DNA from: Phenylobacterium sp.
GTDB taxonomy: Bacteria > Pseudomonadota > Alphaproteobacteria > Caulobacterales > Caulobacteraceae
Assembly: GCF_030681155.1 (NCBI RefSeq)
Contig: NZ_JAUXXE010000050.1
Location: forward strand, 1-64,000
Length of the DNA: 64,000 bases
Direction of reading: 5' to 3'
A program made the translations under genes and the position numbers. Below, piece after piece: positions 52,917 through 61,419 of this stretch. Under the pieces are notes generated by a model. That model had not been told where the DNA came from and did not search any database. It saw only the letters and a list, made by a program, of their open reading frames with translations. Numbering within the stretch: the first letter of the stretch is position 1; each line of letters begins with the position of its first letter.

Positions 52917-53240
52917 ATGACAGTGCTCTACTATGCGCTCGCGGCGGTCGCTGAGATCGCCGGATGTTTCGCGTTCTGGGCGTGGTTGCGGCTGGACCGC
53001 TCGGTGTGGTGGGTGGCGCCGGGGATGGCGTCGCTGGCCTTGTTCGCCTTCCTGCTCACGCGGGTCGATAGCGACGCGGCGGGGCGGGCCTATGCGGCCT
53101 ATGGCGGCGTATACATCGTCGCCTCGATTGGCTGGTTGTGGCTGGTGGAGCAAAGGGCTCCAGACCGTTGGGATCTGCTGGGGGCCGCGATCTGCCTGGT
53201 CGGCGCGGGCGTGATCCTGCTGGGGCCGCGCAGCGCCTAG
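52917..53240 (+). CDS. YnfA family membrane protein
   Basis: A 107-residue four-helix inner-membrane protein. The family sequence [22 protein letters not shown], the [22 protein letters not shown] helix, [23 protein letters not shown] and a last helix [21 protein letters not shown] are all visible. YnfA belongs to the drug/metabolite-type small membrane proteins; members export biocides in some Enterobacteria, but function here is unknown. A single promoter is not obvious. Confidence 0.9.
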   Translation: MTVLYYALAAVAEIAGCFAFWAWLRLDRSVWWVAPGMASLALFAFLLTRVDSDAAGRAYAAYGGVYIVASIGWLWLVEQRAPDRWDLLGAAICLVGAGVILLGPRSA

Positions 53241-53381
53241 GCGTTGACAGGCGAGGCTTGGCGTCCCTAGCTGAGGCATGGCCTGAGATCGGCATTCGGG
53301 GCGTGTTTCGCGCTCCCTTCTAAACGCTCCGCGGCGTTCGCCGCGCGGGGCCCTCCGATCACGCGCCACCGAGACATTCCC

Positions 53382-53918
53382 ATGAGCACCCCTACGGTCG
53401 CCATCCGCCGCATCTGCGCGCAAGACCTCAACCAGATCGGCCGGTTCGCCTTCACCGTGTCGATAACCGAGCCGCTGACCGAAGCTGACCGGCTCGGCCA
53501 GGCGTTGGAGAACACCGGATTCTGGCAGGAGGAGGCCGGCGCTGTCGCGATTGTTGAGACAGCCAGCGGACGACTGCTGGGCACCGCGCAATTCTACCGT
53601 TCCGGACCGTGCATTCACGGGTTGGAACTGGGCTACATCATTCACGATCCGTCCGACCGCGGCCGGGGCTACGCCGCGCCTGCCGTGGCGATGTTCGCCG
53701 ACCTGTTGTTCGAGCAGCGGCCAGGCGTCCACCGTCTGCAGCTGATGATCGAGGTGTGGAACACCGCGTCCTGGAGGCTGGCCGAGCGTTGCGGTTTCGT
53801 CCGCGAGGGGCTCGTGCGCAGTTCAGGGTTTGGCGAGAGCGACCCGGGCGACAGTTTCCTCTACGCCCGAACCCGAAAGGACTGGCGTGAACAGCGTCAG
53901 ACCAAGGTTGGCGGCTAG
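53382..53918 (+). CDS. GNAT family N-acetyltransferase
   Basis: A 178-residue acetyltransferase. The acetyl-CoA binding loop is visible as DPSDRGRGYAAPAVAMFADLLFEQ (RGxGxA form), with the following helix and strand VHRLQLMIEVWNTASWRLAERCGFVREG matching the RimJ-like group that acetylates N-terminal amines or small molecules. An N-terminal strand VAIRRICAQDLNQIGRF begins the fold. It is convergent with the lysoplasmalogenase gene; both TAG stops share CTAG. Confidence 0.83.
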   Translation: MSTPTVAIRRICAQDLNQIGRFAFTVSITEPLTEADRLGQALENTGFWQEEAGAVAIVETASGRLLGTAQFYRSGPCIHGLELGYIIHDPSDRGRGYAAPAVAMFADLLFEQRPGVHRLQLMIEVWNTASWRLAERCGFVREGLVRSSGFGESDPGDSFLYARTRKDWREQRQTKVGG

Positions 53919-54574
53919 GCGAGCGGGTTCCTGGCAAGGGTGCAAGTGACGCCGACGCAGATCAGGGCCTGGCCGAAGAAATAGAGGCCCCAGATGGCCA
54001 GGCCGATCCAGGCTGCGTGTTCGAGGGCGCCCGCCCGGGCGAAGATCAACAGGTCGGACACCACGAACATCAGCGCGCCCGCGCCGACCAGCGCGCGCGG
54101 AAAGCGGCTGGTCCAGGCCATGGCGGCCATCACCGCAAGGCTCATGGAATAGAGGGTGGCGGCGGCCGCCAGAGCGCGGTCCGTAGGCAATAGGAAGGCC
54201 AATATTCCCGTCGCCGGGACCAGGAGGATGGCGAACAGCATCTGACTGCGAGTCACCGCCCGCCGTCGATTTCGCAGGTAGAGCCAGATGGCGATGAGAT
54301 GGCCGACCAGGAACGCCACTGCGCCCACCGTCAGGCCGGCGGCCTCCAGCAGCATGTCGCCGAGCGCGCCGAAGGCCATGACCGCACAGATCAGCCAGCC
54401 GTCGAGGCTGCGCGCCTTGAGGCCGGCATAGAGGGCCAACAGGCTGACGCCAGCGCCCTTCCAAAGCATGCTGGCGAGAGGCGGGATATCCATGTCCCAT
54501 GAGGCCACATAGCTGACGCCAGCCGCTATGGCGCAGGCCAGCACCAGGTACGGCGCAAGGTTGCGTCGATCCAT
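53915..54574 (-). CDS. Lysoplasmalogenase-like (YhhN/TMEM86) membrane protein
   Basis: A 219-residue protein with about eight transmembrane helices. YhhN family motifs include MLWKGAGVSLLALYAGLKAR, VMAFGALGDMLLEAA, LVGHLIAIWLYLRN and VLVSDLLIF-like ALMFVVSDLLIFAR, with Asp residues at the membrane interface. The eukaryotic relative TMEM86 hydrolyses lysoplasmalogens; the bacterial reaction is unproven. The gene has an ATG at 54574; an internal alternative lies at MDIPPLAS. No neighbour suggests a pathway. Confidence 0.84.
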   Translation of the reverse strand: MDRRNLAPYLVLACAIAAGVSYVASWDMDIPPLASMLWKGAGVSLLALYAGLKARSLDGWLICAVMAFGALGDMLLEAAGLTVGAVAFLVGHLIAIWLYLRNRRRAVTRSQMLFAILLVPATGILAFLLPTDRALAAAATLYSMSLAVMAAMAWTSRFPRALVGAGALMFVVSDLLIFARAGALEHAAWIGLAIWGLYFFGQALICVGVTCTLARNPLA

Positions 54575-54650
54575 TCTTGTCTCCCCCCAAGGCGCTTAGG
54601 CGCCAGGCCGGCAATAGAGCCGGTGGCGGGGGAGGGCGGCAAGCCCTTTG

Positions 54651-55274
54651 CTACCAGACCTTCCACCACTGATCGGACGCCACGGACGCATCGCCGGGAC
54701 GGACCTCCTGCTGTCCCCAGGAGAAGACCATGAACAGGGTGTGGCTACGGATCTTGGCGGTGCCGGCCATGCGTGCGCCCAGCGCGATCGGACGCCCAGA
54801 GTGGGTGTCGTAGGCGAAGGCGGAAAACTCGGCGACGCCAGTCCGGTCCCGACGGGAATAGGCTGAAAGCTCCGGAATGGTGGCGTTGGTCAGGTTCGAG
54901 GAGATCGGCAGGGTCAGGCGCGGAATGCCAACCACCCGCTGCATCTTGTCGATCGACAGCGCGCCTAGCCGGATCTCGACGACGATGTCGGAGTCGGCCT
55001 TGGTCGGGCTAAGCCGGTTTCCCCGGGAGACTAGCGCCTCGCGCACCGCGCTGGCGGCGTATTCCGAGCCCTCGCCCCGGAAGTTGGATGTGTCGAGAAA
55101 CACGCGCGCATCGGCCGGCAGGGCTAGAGAGAACTCGCTCGCCGCACGCTCGGCGGCGTGGGCGACCAGCAGTTGCTCGGTAGCGGTGCGGGCCGGCGCG
55201 GTCTCGTTGGCGCTGGCGCACGCGGCGAGAATGGAGCCGCAGATCGCGACGGCGCAGTACCCAACTAACTTCAC
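54651..55274 (-). CDS. Lipoprotein of unknown function
   Basis: A 207-residue lipoprotein. The lipobox is ILAACASAN, giving Cys19 as the mature N-terminus. The C-terminal part has ALPADARVFLDTSNFRGEGSEYAASAVREALVSRGNRL and then ADSDIVVEIRLGALSIDK, and ends SDQWWKVW; the alternating pattern suggests an alpha/beta domain like DUF4136 or DUF6655 proteins, but I am not certain. The location is the outer membrane or periplasm. It lies upstream of nothing on its strand within 70 bases. Confidence 0.65.
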   Translation of the reverse strand: MKLVGYCAVAICGSILAACASANETAPARTATEQLLVAHAAERAASEFSLALPADARVFLDTSNFRGEGSEYAASAVREALVSRGNRLSPTKADSDIVVEIRLGALSIDKMQRVVGIPRLTLPISSNLTNATIPELSAYSRRDRTGVAEFSAFAYDTHSGRPIALGARMAGTAKIRSHTLFMVFSWGQQEVRPGDASVASDQWWKVW

Positions 55275-55406
55275 TATATCGCTCCGGCCGTGACGGAAGG
55301 GGGCCAGAGGCTTCTGATTCGCGGCATCAATGGGGCGACGCCCACATTCGGTAGCAGGCTGTAAACGCTCGCTGCTACACTTTCTGCGGGCAGTTGGGGG
55401 GGAACA

Positions 55407-56063
55407 ATGGCGAAGCGATGGATCTTGGCGGCGTTGGTGGCCGCTAGCTGGGCCGGGACGGCGATGGCCGCGACGATCAGGATCGAGCCGGTCGAAACCT
55501 TGGGATCAATGGTGGAGTTTCGCGACGGCATGGCCGGCGCACGCTCCAGCTTGGCGCGAAGCGACGCGGCCCTGCTGGTGCAGCGGGCGACCCACGATGA
55601 GAAGGATATGCCGGCGCTGGTGATCGCCGTGGAGAACCACAGCCAGGCTCCGTTCAACCTGACGCCTTCAAGCGTCGTCGTGACGACGCAGAGCGGTGAA
55701 CCGGTGGCCGTCTTTACGCGCGATGAGATGATGGCCAGTCTCGAAATCCGCGCGAGGAAACGCGCGAAGTGGGCGCAAATCGCCGCGGCGATGGACGGGG
55801 CGGGAGCAGCGGCTCGCGATCGGCCGACGCCAACCAATCCACGAATCCAGGATGGCCCGGCCCGTGTCGAGGCCGAGAACGAGGCGATGATGGCCGCGGC
55901 CGAGGGCCTGGGCTTCGTGGCTCAGACCGTCCAGCCAGGTGAGAAGCACATGACCGACTTGGGGCTCGGTCCGTTGCCCAAGGATACCAGCGAGCTGACG
56001 GTGACGGTCACCCTGGCGGGCGAGGCGCACCGCTTCCCGCTGAAGGTGACGCGCTATCGATAG
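55407..56063 (+). CDS. Exported hypothetical protein
   Basis: A 218-residue protein with a signal peptide (AKRWILAALVAASWAGTAMA, cleaved near residue 21). The mature part has beta-like segments (ALVIAVENHSQAPFNLTPSSVVVTTQSGEPVAVFTRDEMMASL in pieces), a helical Ala-rich middle, and ends with ELTVTVTLAGEAHRFPLKVTRYR. This resembles a small Ig-like surface or periplasmic module. I do not recognise a family. It is divergent from the lipoprotein gene and convergent with the zinc-ribbon gene. Confidence 0.65.
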   Translation: MAKRWILAALVAASWAGTAMAATIRIEPVETLGSMVEFRDGMAGARSSLARSDAALLVQRATHDEKDMPALVIAVENHSQAPFNLTPSSVVVTTQSGEPVAVFTRDEMMASLEIRARKRAKWAQIAAAMDGAGAAARDRPTPTNPRIQDGPARVEAENEAMMAAAEGLGFVAQTVQPGEKHMTDLGLGPLPKDTSELTVTVTLAGEAHRFPLKVTRYR

Positions 56064-56070
56064 GACGGTG

Positions 56071-56100
56071 AAAATCCGGCCGACGAACGCCGTCGGCCGG
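56071..56100 (-). terminator. Intrinsic terminator of the zinc-ribbon protein gene
   Basis: A perfect 9-bp stem CCGGCCGAC/GTCGGCCGG (56076-56084, 56092-56100) with a 7-base loop lies just past the stop at 56109 and runs into ATTTT on the minus strand. It may also end transcription from the convergent gene. Confidence 0.8.
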
Positions 56101-56108
56101 TGGAGGCC

Positions 56109-56465
56109 CTAGTCGAAAATATCGAAGATCGAGCGCTTCTTGCGATAGCCACCATAGCCTTGGCCATACTCGCCGCGCTCGCCGTATTCTCCTCGCTCTC
56201 CGCGCTCCCCATACTCGCCACGTTCTCCGCGCTCGCCGTAGCCGGTGTTCCAGGGCGTAGCCGCTTGGGGCGGCGGGGCGGTGGGGCTGGGAGCAGCCTG
56301 TCCGGCGGGCGGCACGGAGGCTTGAGCCCCCGCCGCCATCAGTTTCTCCAACTCACCGCGGTCAAGCCAAACGCCGCGGCAGGTGGGGCACATGTCGAAT
56401 TGTACGCCTGCACGGTCCACGGTCTGCATGGAGGTGTTGTCGTTGGGGCATAGGAGTAGCGGCAT
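56109..56465 (-). CDS. TFIIB-type zinc-ribbon protein with tandem repeats
   Basis: A 118-residue protein. The N-terminal zf-TFIIB domain is LLLCPNDNTSMQTV and FDMCPTCRGVWLDRGELEKL: Cys6, then a CPTC ribbon. It is followed by a Pro/Ala linker and a tandem array of ERGEYG/ERGERG-like repeats (residues ~73-103), then a conserved end RKKRSIFDIFD. Proteins with this plan are widespread in Proteobacteria, and their function is not known. The ATG at 56465 is preceded by GGAAG. The terminator lies immediately downstream. Confidence 0.82.
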   Translation of the reverse strand: MPLLLCPNDNTSMQTVDRAGVQFDMCPTCRGVWLDRGELEKLMAAGAQASVPPAGQAAPSPTAPPPQAATPWNTGYGERGERGEYGERGERGEYGERGEYGQGYGGYRKKRSIFDIFD

Positions 56466-56512
56466 CAGGGCTTCCTTCTGGACGATGGAGGCGCGACAGC
56501 TTCGGGCCGGCC

Positions 56513-56528
56513 TCACGTGGTGACGTGA
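56513..56528. promoter_or_regulatory. Inverted repeat in the divergent promoter of the zinc-ribbon and PKHD genes
   Basis: TCACGT-GGTG-ACGTGA (56513-56518, 56523-56528) is a perfect 6-4-6 inverted repeat 48-63 bases upstream of the zinc-ribbon start codon. Confidence 0.35.
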
Positions 56529-56708
56529 TGCGTCCGACATCATAACCACCGACAAAGCCGGCGGTTACCAGAGGGGCCCGGTCCGCGCGCAGAAGATGGG
56601 AGTTCGCCTTACTCCCGGCAAGACCCCGGCTTGCCGTAGCGCTGCGGCGCCGCGAAAAGAGAAGCTGGGCGCCAACCGGTGCTCCGCACGGCCGGGAGGA
56701 GGCGTAGG

Positions 56709-57368
56709 TTGATCGTTCCAGATGTGCTGAACCCACAGCAACTCCTCACCATCCAAGACGGCTTGGCGAGCGCGCCGTTCCGCGATGGGCGGGCGACCGC
56801 GGGGGCGGCGGCCGAGCAGGTGAAGCGCAACGAGCAGGCCCGTGGCGACGATCCCGGCGTGATCGATCTGGCCCGGAAGGTGCGGTTCGCGCTCGAAACT
56901 CACCCGACATTCCGCACCCTGGTCCGGCCGGCGCGTTGGTCCAGCCTCATGTTCTCGCGCTACGGACTTGGCCAGCAGTACGGCCTGCATGCCGACAACG
57001 CCTCGATGTACGACGTGGACGGCTGGCCTCTGCGAACCGACCTGAGCTTCACCGTCTTCCTTTCCGACCCTGAAACCTATGAGGGCGGGGCTTTGCTGCT
57101 GCGCGACCTAGCCGGCGATCGCGAGTTTCGGCCGGCGGCCGGCTCAGCGGTCCTCTATCCGACCGGCCAGTTGCACCGCGTCACGCCGGTCACGCGCGGC
57201 GTTAGGCTGGCCTGTGTCGGATGGGTGCAGAGCACGATCCGCCGCGCCGACCAGCGAGAGTTGCTGTTCGATCTTGAGCGCGTCCGGCAGGGTCAGGACC
57301 GCGAAGAGGCGGCCCTGCTTCTGGACAAGACTATCGGGAACCTGCTGCGGATGTGGGGCGAGGACTGA
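56709..57368 (+). CDS. PKHD-type 2-oxoglutarate/iron hydroxylase (PiuC/YbiX-like)
   Basis: A 219-residue Fe(II)/2-oxoglutarate oxygenase. The metal ligands are in QYGLHADNAS (His-x-Asp) and the distal His in YPTGQLHRVTPVTRG, with the 2-oxoglutarate Arg downstream in RGVRLACVGW. These proteins are linked to iron-regulated TonB receptors in other bacteria. The start is inferred to be TTG at 56709: IVPDVLNPQQLLTI fits the family N-terminus and a strong GGGAGGAGG precedes it by about 6 bases. Its 3' end overlaps the serine hydrolase gene by 38 bp. Confidence 0.85.
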   Translation: MIVPDVLNPQQLLTIQDGLASAPFRDGRATAGAAAEQVKRNEQARGDDPGVIDLARKVRFALETHPTFRTLVRPARWSSLMFSRYGLGQQYGLHADNASMYDVDGWPLRTDLSFTVFLSDPETYEGGALLLRDLAGDREFRPAAGSAVLYPTGQLHRVTPVTRGVRLACVGWVQSTIRRADQRELLFDLERVRQGQDREEAALLLDKTIGNLLRMWGED

Positions 57369-58593
57369 CGGCGTCTTGGACAATCGCCTCGGCCATCAGG
57401 GTCTGGGTGGTGGCCTGAAGGGCGGGAGACTTCTCGGAGAGCAGTTGGACCATGCCGACGAATAGCAGGTCGTTCTGCGGATCTACCCAGAACCAGGTCC
57501 CCGCCGCGCCGTCCCAGTGATAGGTCCCAACGCCAACGGGAATGCCGGCCGCTTGCGGGTCGGTGAACACTACGCCGTTGAAGCCGTAGCCGAAGCCGGG
57601 GCGGATTTGCTGGTGTCCGACGCCCCAGCCGTTGGCAAGCATTTCGCCTGACAGCTGGTTGGTCATCATCAGGCGCGCCGCCTGCTCGCTGATGATCCGG
57701 CGGCCATCCAGCTCGCCGCGGTTCAGCAGCATCTGCGCGAAACGGGCGTAGTCGCCGACCGTCGAGACCAGTCCGCCGCCGCCGGAGGCGAGGGCCGGCG
57801 GCGCCTCATAGTCCGGCAGCAGGGGATTGACGGGGAGCGGAACCAGGCCGCGGCTGGAGCTGGAACGATAAAGCGTGGCGAGCCGCGAGCGCTTCTCCGG
57901 CGGGGTGTGAAAGGCCGTGTCGACCATGCCCAGCGGCGCGAAGATTTCGTCGCGCATGAAGTCCGGCAGGCTCTTGCCGCTCAGCTTCTCGATGATCGCG
58001 CCCTGGACATCCATCGCCAGGCTGTAGATCCACTTGGTCCCGGGCTGGTAGGCCAGGGGTAGGTCGCCCAGTCGCGCGGCCATGTCGGTCAGGTCGGCCG
58101 AGCCCCAGACATTGGCGGCCTCGTAGAGCGCCTCCAACCCGCCCATCGGCTCACGGCCATAGGTCAGGCCGGCGGTGTGAGTCAGAAGTTCACGCAAGGT
58201 CGGTTCATGATCGGCGGCGATCAGGATCGGCGCGCCGTCGCCATCCAGCCCGCCAAACACCTTGGCGCCTGCAAAGGCCGGCAGATGCTTGGCGATGGGA
58301 TCCTCAGGAGACCACAGCCCGCGGTCATGCAGGATCATCATCCCCACGGCCGTCACCGGCTTGGTCATCGAGAAGATGCGGAAAATGGTGTCGAGGGCCA
58401 TGGGCTCGCCGGTCGCGAGGTCCTTTTGGCCCAGGGTGCTGGTGTGGATGATCTTACCGTGGCGGGCGGTCAGGGTGACCAGGCCGGCGACAACGCCCTT
58501 GTCGATCCAGCCCTGAAGGTAGCTGTCGATGGCCGCCAGGCCGGCCTCGCTTAGCCCTACCTCCGCTGACGCGGCGCGTGAGAGATCATACAT
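57331..58593 (-). CDS. Beta-lactamase fold serine hydrolase (class C/EstB-like)
   Basis: A 420-residue hydrolase. The catalytic Ser-Lys pair is in IFRIFSMTKPVTAVGMM (SMTK), the Tyr in WIYSLAMDVQG (Y-S-x of family VIII esterases), and the third motif HWDGAAGTWFW. ELLTHTAGLTYG is the typical following element. No signal peptide is evident at the chosen start. These enzymes act as carboxylesterases or D-aminopeptidases more often than as beta-lactamases. The ATG at 58593 has GGGAGCGACC upstream. It is convergent with the PKHD gene, overlapping its end. Confidence 0.87.
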   Translation of the reverse strand: MYDLSRAASAEVGLSEAGLAAIDSYLQGWIDKGVVAGLVTLTARHGKIIHTSTLGQKDLATGEPMALDTIFRIFSMTKPVTAVGMMILHDRGLWSPEDPIAKHLPAFAGAKVFGGLDGDGAPILIAADHEPTLRELLTHTAGLTYGREPMGGLEALYEAANVWGSADLTDMAARLGDLPLAYQPGTKWIYSLAMDVQGAIIEKLSGKSLPDFMRDEIFAPLGMVDTAFHTPPEKRSRLATLYRSSSSRGLVPLPVNPLLPDYEAPPALASGGGGLVSTVGDYARFAQMLLNRGELDGRRIISEQAARLMMTNQLSGEMLANGWGVGHQQIRPGFGYGFNGVVFTDPQAAGIPVGVGTYHWDGAAGTWFWVDPQNDLLFVGMVQLLSEKSPALQATTQTLMAEAIVQDAVSPRPTSAAGSR

Positions 58594-58719
58594 TCTAGGT
58601 CGCTCCCTGGCCTCTGTCGGGCCTGGGAAAGGAAAGTATCTGGCAATCGCCGACACGCCAGCCTCGTGCGCTGTTGATGCGCGACTGGAACCTTCGCCCA
58701 TGGTGCAGGTTTGGCTCAT

Positions 58720-58881
58720 ATGTCCATTCTCATTCTCATCCTCGTCGTCGTCGTCCTTCTGGCCCTGGCGCTGTACGCCGTTCAGAAGATGCCGATCCCA
58801 TCGCCGCTCAACTGGATCATCCAGGTGGTGCTGATCGTCATCGCCATCGCGATCATCGGCCAACGCGCCGGCCTCTTCTAG
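58720..58881 (+). CDS. 53-residue membrane protein
   Basis: A very short gene: MSILILILVVVVLLALALYA then VQKMPIPSPL and NWIIQVVLIVIAIAIIGQRA ending GLF. It has two transmembrane helices (~2-20 and ~32-48) joined by a short hairpin PIPSPLNW. This plan is common to small hydrophobic proteins found in many Proteobacteria that lack a known role. The ATG at 58720 has only a weak AGG upstream. It is 126 bp from the divergent serine hydrolase start and 18 bp upstream of the FAD oxidoreductase. Confidence 0.72.
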   Translation: MSILILILVVVVLLALALYAVQKMPIPSPLNWIIQVVLIVIAIAIIGQRAGLF

Positions 58882-58899
58882 CCGCCGCGCTAGCGGCTC

Positions 58900-60120
58900 A
58901 TGTCCCTCACCGAGCATCTCGACCTGCGCGGCGGCGCCGTGTGCTGGCCCGAACCTGCCTCCGATCTTCCCGTGGCCTCACCGCCTGCTGACCTCGTCGA
59001 TGTCGCCATCGTCGGGGCCGGCGTCATGGGAGCCATGTTGGCGGAGCGGATCAGCGGGCAGGGGCGAAGCGTCGTCGTCCTGGACCGCCGACCTCCAGCG
59101 TGGGGCGCCACGGCGGCGTCCACCGCCTTGGTAATGTGGGGGGCCGACACGCCGCTGAGTCATCTTGGCCGCTCTCTCGGAGCGGCTGAAGCCGCGCGCC
59201 GTTGGCGATGCGTGTACGCGGCGGTGGCCGACCTCGACGAACGCATACGGCGTCTGGCACTCGATTGCGGTTGGCGGGCGCGTCCGGAAGTCTATCTGGC
59301 CGGGACCTTGCTCGACGAAGAGGAGCTGCAAGCCGAGGCGAAAGCGCGTCAAGCGGCCGGGCTCCCGTCCCAGTTCCTGGACAGCAAGTCTCTGGCTGAG
59401 AGGTTCGGGCTTCCGCCGCGCGCGGGCCTGATATCCGACTTGGCCTTTGAGGTCGATCCCGTCGCCCTGACGCTGGGGCTATTGAAGTGTGCGGTTGGTA
59501 GGGGCGCAAAGCTCATCTGGCCCGCCGATGTCGTCGCCGTCGCATCCCATGAGGCCGGGGTCTCGCTGACCTTGGCGGACGGACGCGCCGTTCTAGCCCG
59601 CCAAGCCGTGCTCGCGACTGGATATGAGGCGGCTCGCGCCTATCTTCCGCCCGCCTTCGAGTTGGGCTCAAGCTTCGCTATCGCCTCGGCGCCGGGGCTG
59701 GCGCCGCTTTGGCGTGAAAATGCGCTAATCTGGGAGGCTTCCGATCCCTACCTCTATGCCCGGACGACACGTGACGGGCGGGTGATCATCGGCGGCGCCG
59801 ACGAGGATTTCGCGGACGCCGAGCGCCGCGACGCCTTGCTGGACGCCAAGCGCCAGACGCTCACCGCTCAATCTGGCGATCTGCTCGGGCGTGAGGGCGT
59901 GGTGGCGGAATGCGCCTGGGCCGCGACGTTCGGGAGTTCACCGGATGGTTTGCCGGCCATCGGACGTGCGCCGGGCTTTGACGCACTGTGGCTGGCTAGC
60001 GGATTTGGGGGAAATGGCGTCAGTTTCGCCAGCATGGCGGCGTCCCTCATCTGCGGCAGTCTGGACGGTGTTCCGGCGCCCGATCTTGATTGCTTTGCGC
60101 CGGATCGCTTCGAGACGTGA
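58900..60120 (+). CDS. FAD-dependent oxidoreductase (DAO family)
   Basis: A 406-residue flavoprotein. The FAD-binding loop is VDVAIVGAGVMGAMLAERISGQG (GxGxxG) with the acidic end of the second strand at VVVLDRRPPAWGATAAS. The C-terminal substrate domain includes VIIGGADEDFADAERR and SSPDGLPAIGRAPGFDALWLASGFGGNGVSFA, the DAO hallmark. It likely oxidises a small amine or amino acid, but the substrate is unknown. The ATG at 58900 begins MSLTEHLDLRGG. It lies after the 53-residue protein gene. Confidence 0.87.
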   Translation: MSLTEHLDLRGGAVCWPEPASDLPVASPPADLVDVAIVGAGVMGAMLAERISGQGRSVVVLDRRPPAWGATAASTALVMWGADTPLSHLGRSLGAAEAARRWRCVYAAVADLDERIRRLALDCGWRARPEVYLAGTLLDEEELQAEAKARQAAGLPSQFLDSKSLAERFGLPPRAGLISDLAFEVDPVALTLGLLKCAVGRGAKLIWPADVVAVASHEAGVSLTLADGRAVLARQAVLATGYEAARAYLPPAFELGSSFAIASAPGLAPLWRENALIWEASDPYLYARTTRDGRVIIGGADEDFADAERRDALLDAKRQTLTAQSGDLLGREGVVAECAWAATFGSSPDGLPAIGRAPGFDALWLASGFGGNGVSFASMAASLICGSLDGVPAPDLDCFAPDRFET

Positions 60121-60206
60121 TCGCCGGCTGGCTCTAGCGCGGGAGCCGAACCTGGGGGATAAGTCTGGCGAAGCCGGGGCAACCGGTCAGGCGGGGGAGT
60201 TGAACC

Positions 60207-60785
60207 ATGGAACTGATCCTCATTCGGCACGGTCTACCGGTGCGCAATGACGAGAGCTCCGATCCGGACCTTTCGCAGGAGGGCCACGATCAGGCCCGCA
60301 AGGTCGCTGGCTGGCTCGCTCACGAAGGCGCGGACGCCGTGTGGTCCAGCCCCATGCGCCGGGCCGTGCAGACGGCGCAACCCTTCGCCGCCCATCTTGG
60401 CCACGACATCCGCCAGCACGAAGGCGTAGCGGAATTCGATCGCGACTCCGGCTCCTACATCCCGATGGAGGTTCTGAAGCGCGAGAACTACGAGGCGTGG
60501 CTGGCCCTGGCGAACGGCGAGCATGCGATGGACATCAATGCCTTTAACGCCGCCGTTGTCAGTGCGCTAGAAGAGGTCATCGCCTCGCATCCTGGCCAGC
60601 GCGTCGCGGTCTTCTGCCACGGCGGGGTCATCAATGTCTGGACGGCGCACGTGCTGGGCATGGCGCCGCGGCTGTTCTTCGAGCCCGGCTATACCAGCGT
60701 GCACCGCTATATGTGCGCGCGCGGCGGCCAGCGCGCTGTTATGGCGCTGAACGAACGCGCCCACCTGCGCGAGACGGTGGGCTAG
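60207..60785 (+). CDS. Histidine phosphatase family protein (phosphoglycerate mutase-like)
   Basis: A 192-residue phosphatase. The catalytic motif is intact: LILIRHGLPVRND, with AVWSSPMRRAVQTAQPFAA for the SxxxRA region and VFCHGGVINVWTAHVL for the second His. The substrate is unknown; some members dephosphorylate small molecules. It is 87 bp after the FAD oxidoreductase. Its stop shares CTAG with the convergent lipoprotein gene. Confidence 0.88.
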   Translation: MELILIRHGLPVRNDESSDPDLSQEGHDQARKVAGWLAHEGADAVWSSPMRRAVQTAQPFAAHLGHDIRQHEGVAEFDRDSGSYIPMEVLKRENYEAWLALANGEHAMDINAFNAAVVSALEEVIASHPGQRVAVFCHGGVINVWTAHVLGMAPRLFFEPGYTSVHRYMCARGGQRAVMALNERAHLRETVG

Positions 60786-61180
60786 GGGCGGTCGCGCGGC
60801 CGCAACGCCTCGACCTCGGCCGGGCTAAGCAGTGTGATACGATGAACCTGGCAGCGTTGCTGCCCGGTCACGCCGCGGCTGATGAGGGTGGTTCCAAATC
60901 CGGTCCCTGTACAGATCGACGAGCCGGTCCGCGAGGCCAGGCTCAACCGGTTGTTCCAGTTCACGTTCCGGCACGAGCTCATCAAGTCCAGCCGGTAGAC
61001 GTCTGAGCCGACCCGAATATTGACGGTGCTGGCGTCTACGGCGGTGAAGTTGCTGACGTTGCCAGCGAAGAAGCACTGCTGGCCGGGGTTCGAGGCGCGG
61101 GGCCTGTCCGGATCTTGGCTGGCGCAGCCGAAGACCAGCAGGACGGCGACCATTGTGGCCCAGGCTGCGGTGCGTGACAT
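60782..61180 (-). CDS. DUF6491-type lipoprotein
   Basis: A 132-residue protein. The signal sequence ends in LLVFGCASQ, a lipobox with Phe at -2 that is unusual but plausible. The mature part has GQQCFFAGNVSNFTAVDASTVNIRV, MSSCRNVNWNNRLSLASRTGSSICTGTGF and QQRCQVHRITLLSPAEVEAL, with four Cys that can pair as disulfides. The pattern matches DUF6491 proteins, whose role is unknown. GGGAGCCGAT precedes the ATG at 61180. It is divergent from the GST gene. Confidence 0.75.
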   Translation of the reverse strand: MSRTAAWATMVAVLLVFGCASQDPDRPRASNPGQQCFFAGNVSNFTAVDASTVNIRVGSDVYRLDLMSSCRNVNWNNRLSLASRTGSSICTGTGFGTTLISRGVTGQQRCQVHRITLLSPAEVEALRPRDRP

Positions 61181-61419
61181 TGATCGGCTCCCTTGACGCG
61201 TTTTTCGCCAGACTGCTCGGATAGGGCGAGTTTGTGGCGTCGGGCCTGACCGCGCAAGTCCAAACGGAGCCGGTTTGCGCACCTTGCACTCAATGCCGGC
61301 CTTGGCGCCCGGTCGCGATTGGACCAACTTGCTCGTCCGCCCGTTTTGAATCGCCAAGCCGGACTGGCGTCCACGTCGTGGATGCACAAGCAGCGAGCTG
61401 GCGCCTGGAGCCCGACAAG

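Noticed and set aside
56150-56250. CRISPR-like short repeats
   Set aside because: The repeats are coding: they correspond to ERGEYG units of the zinc-ribbon protein, with no spacers of uniform length.
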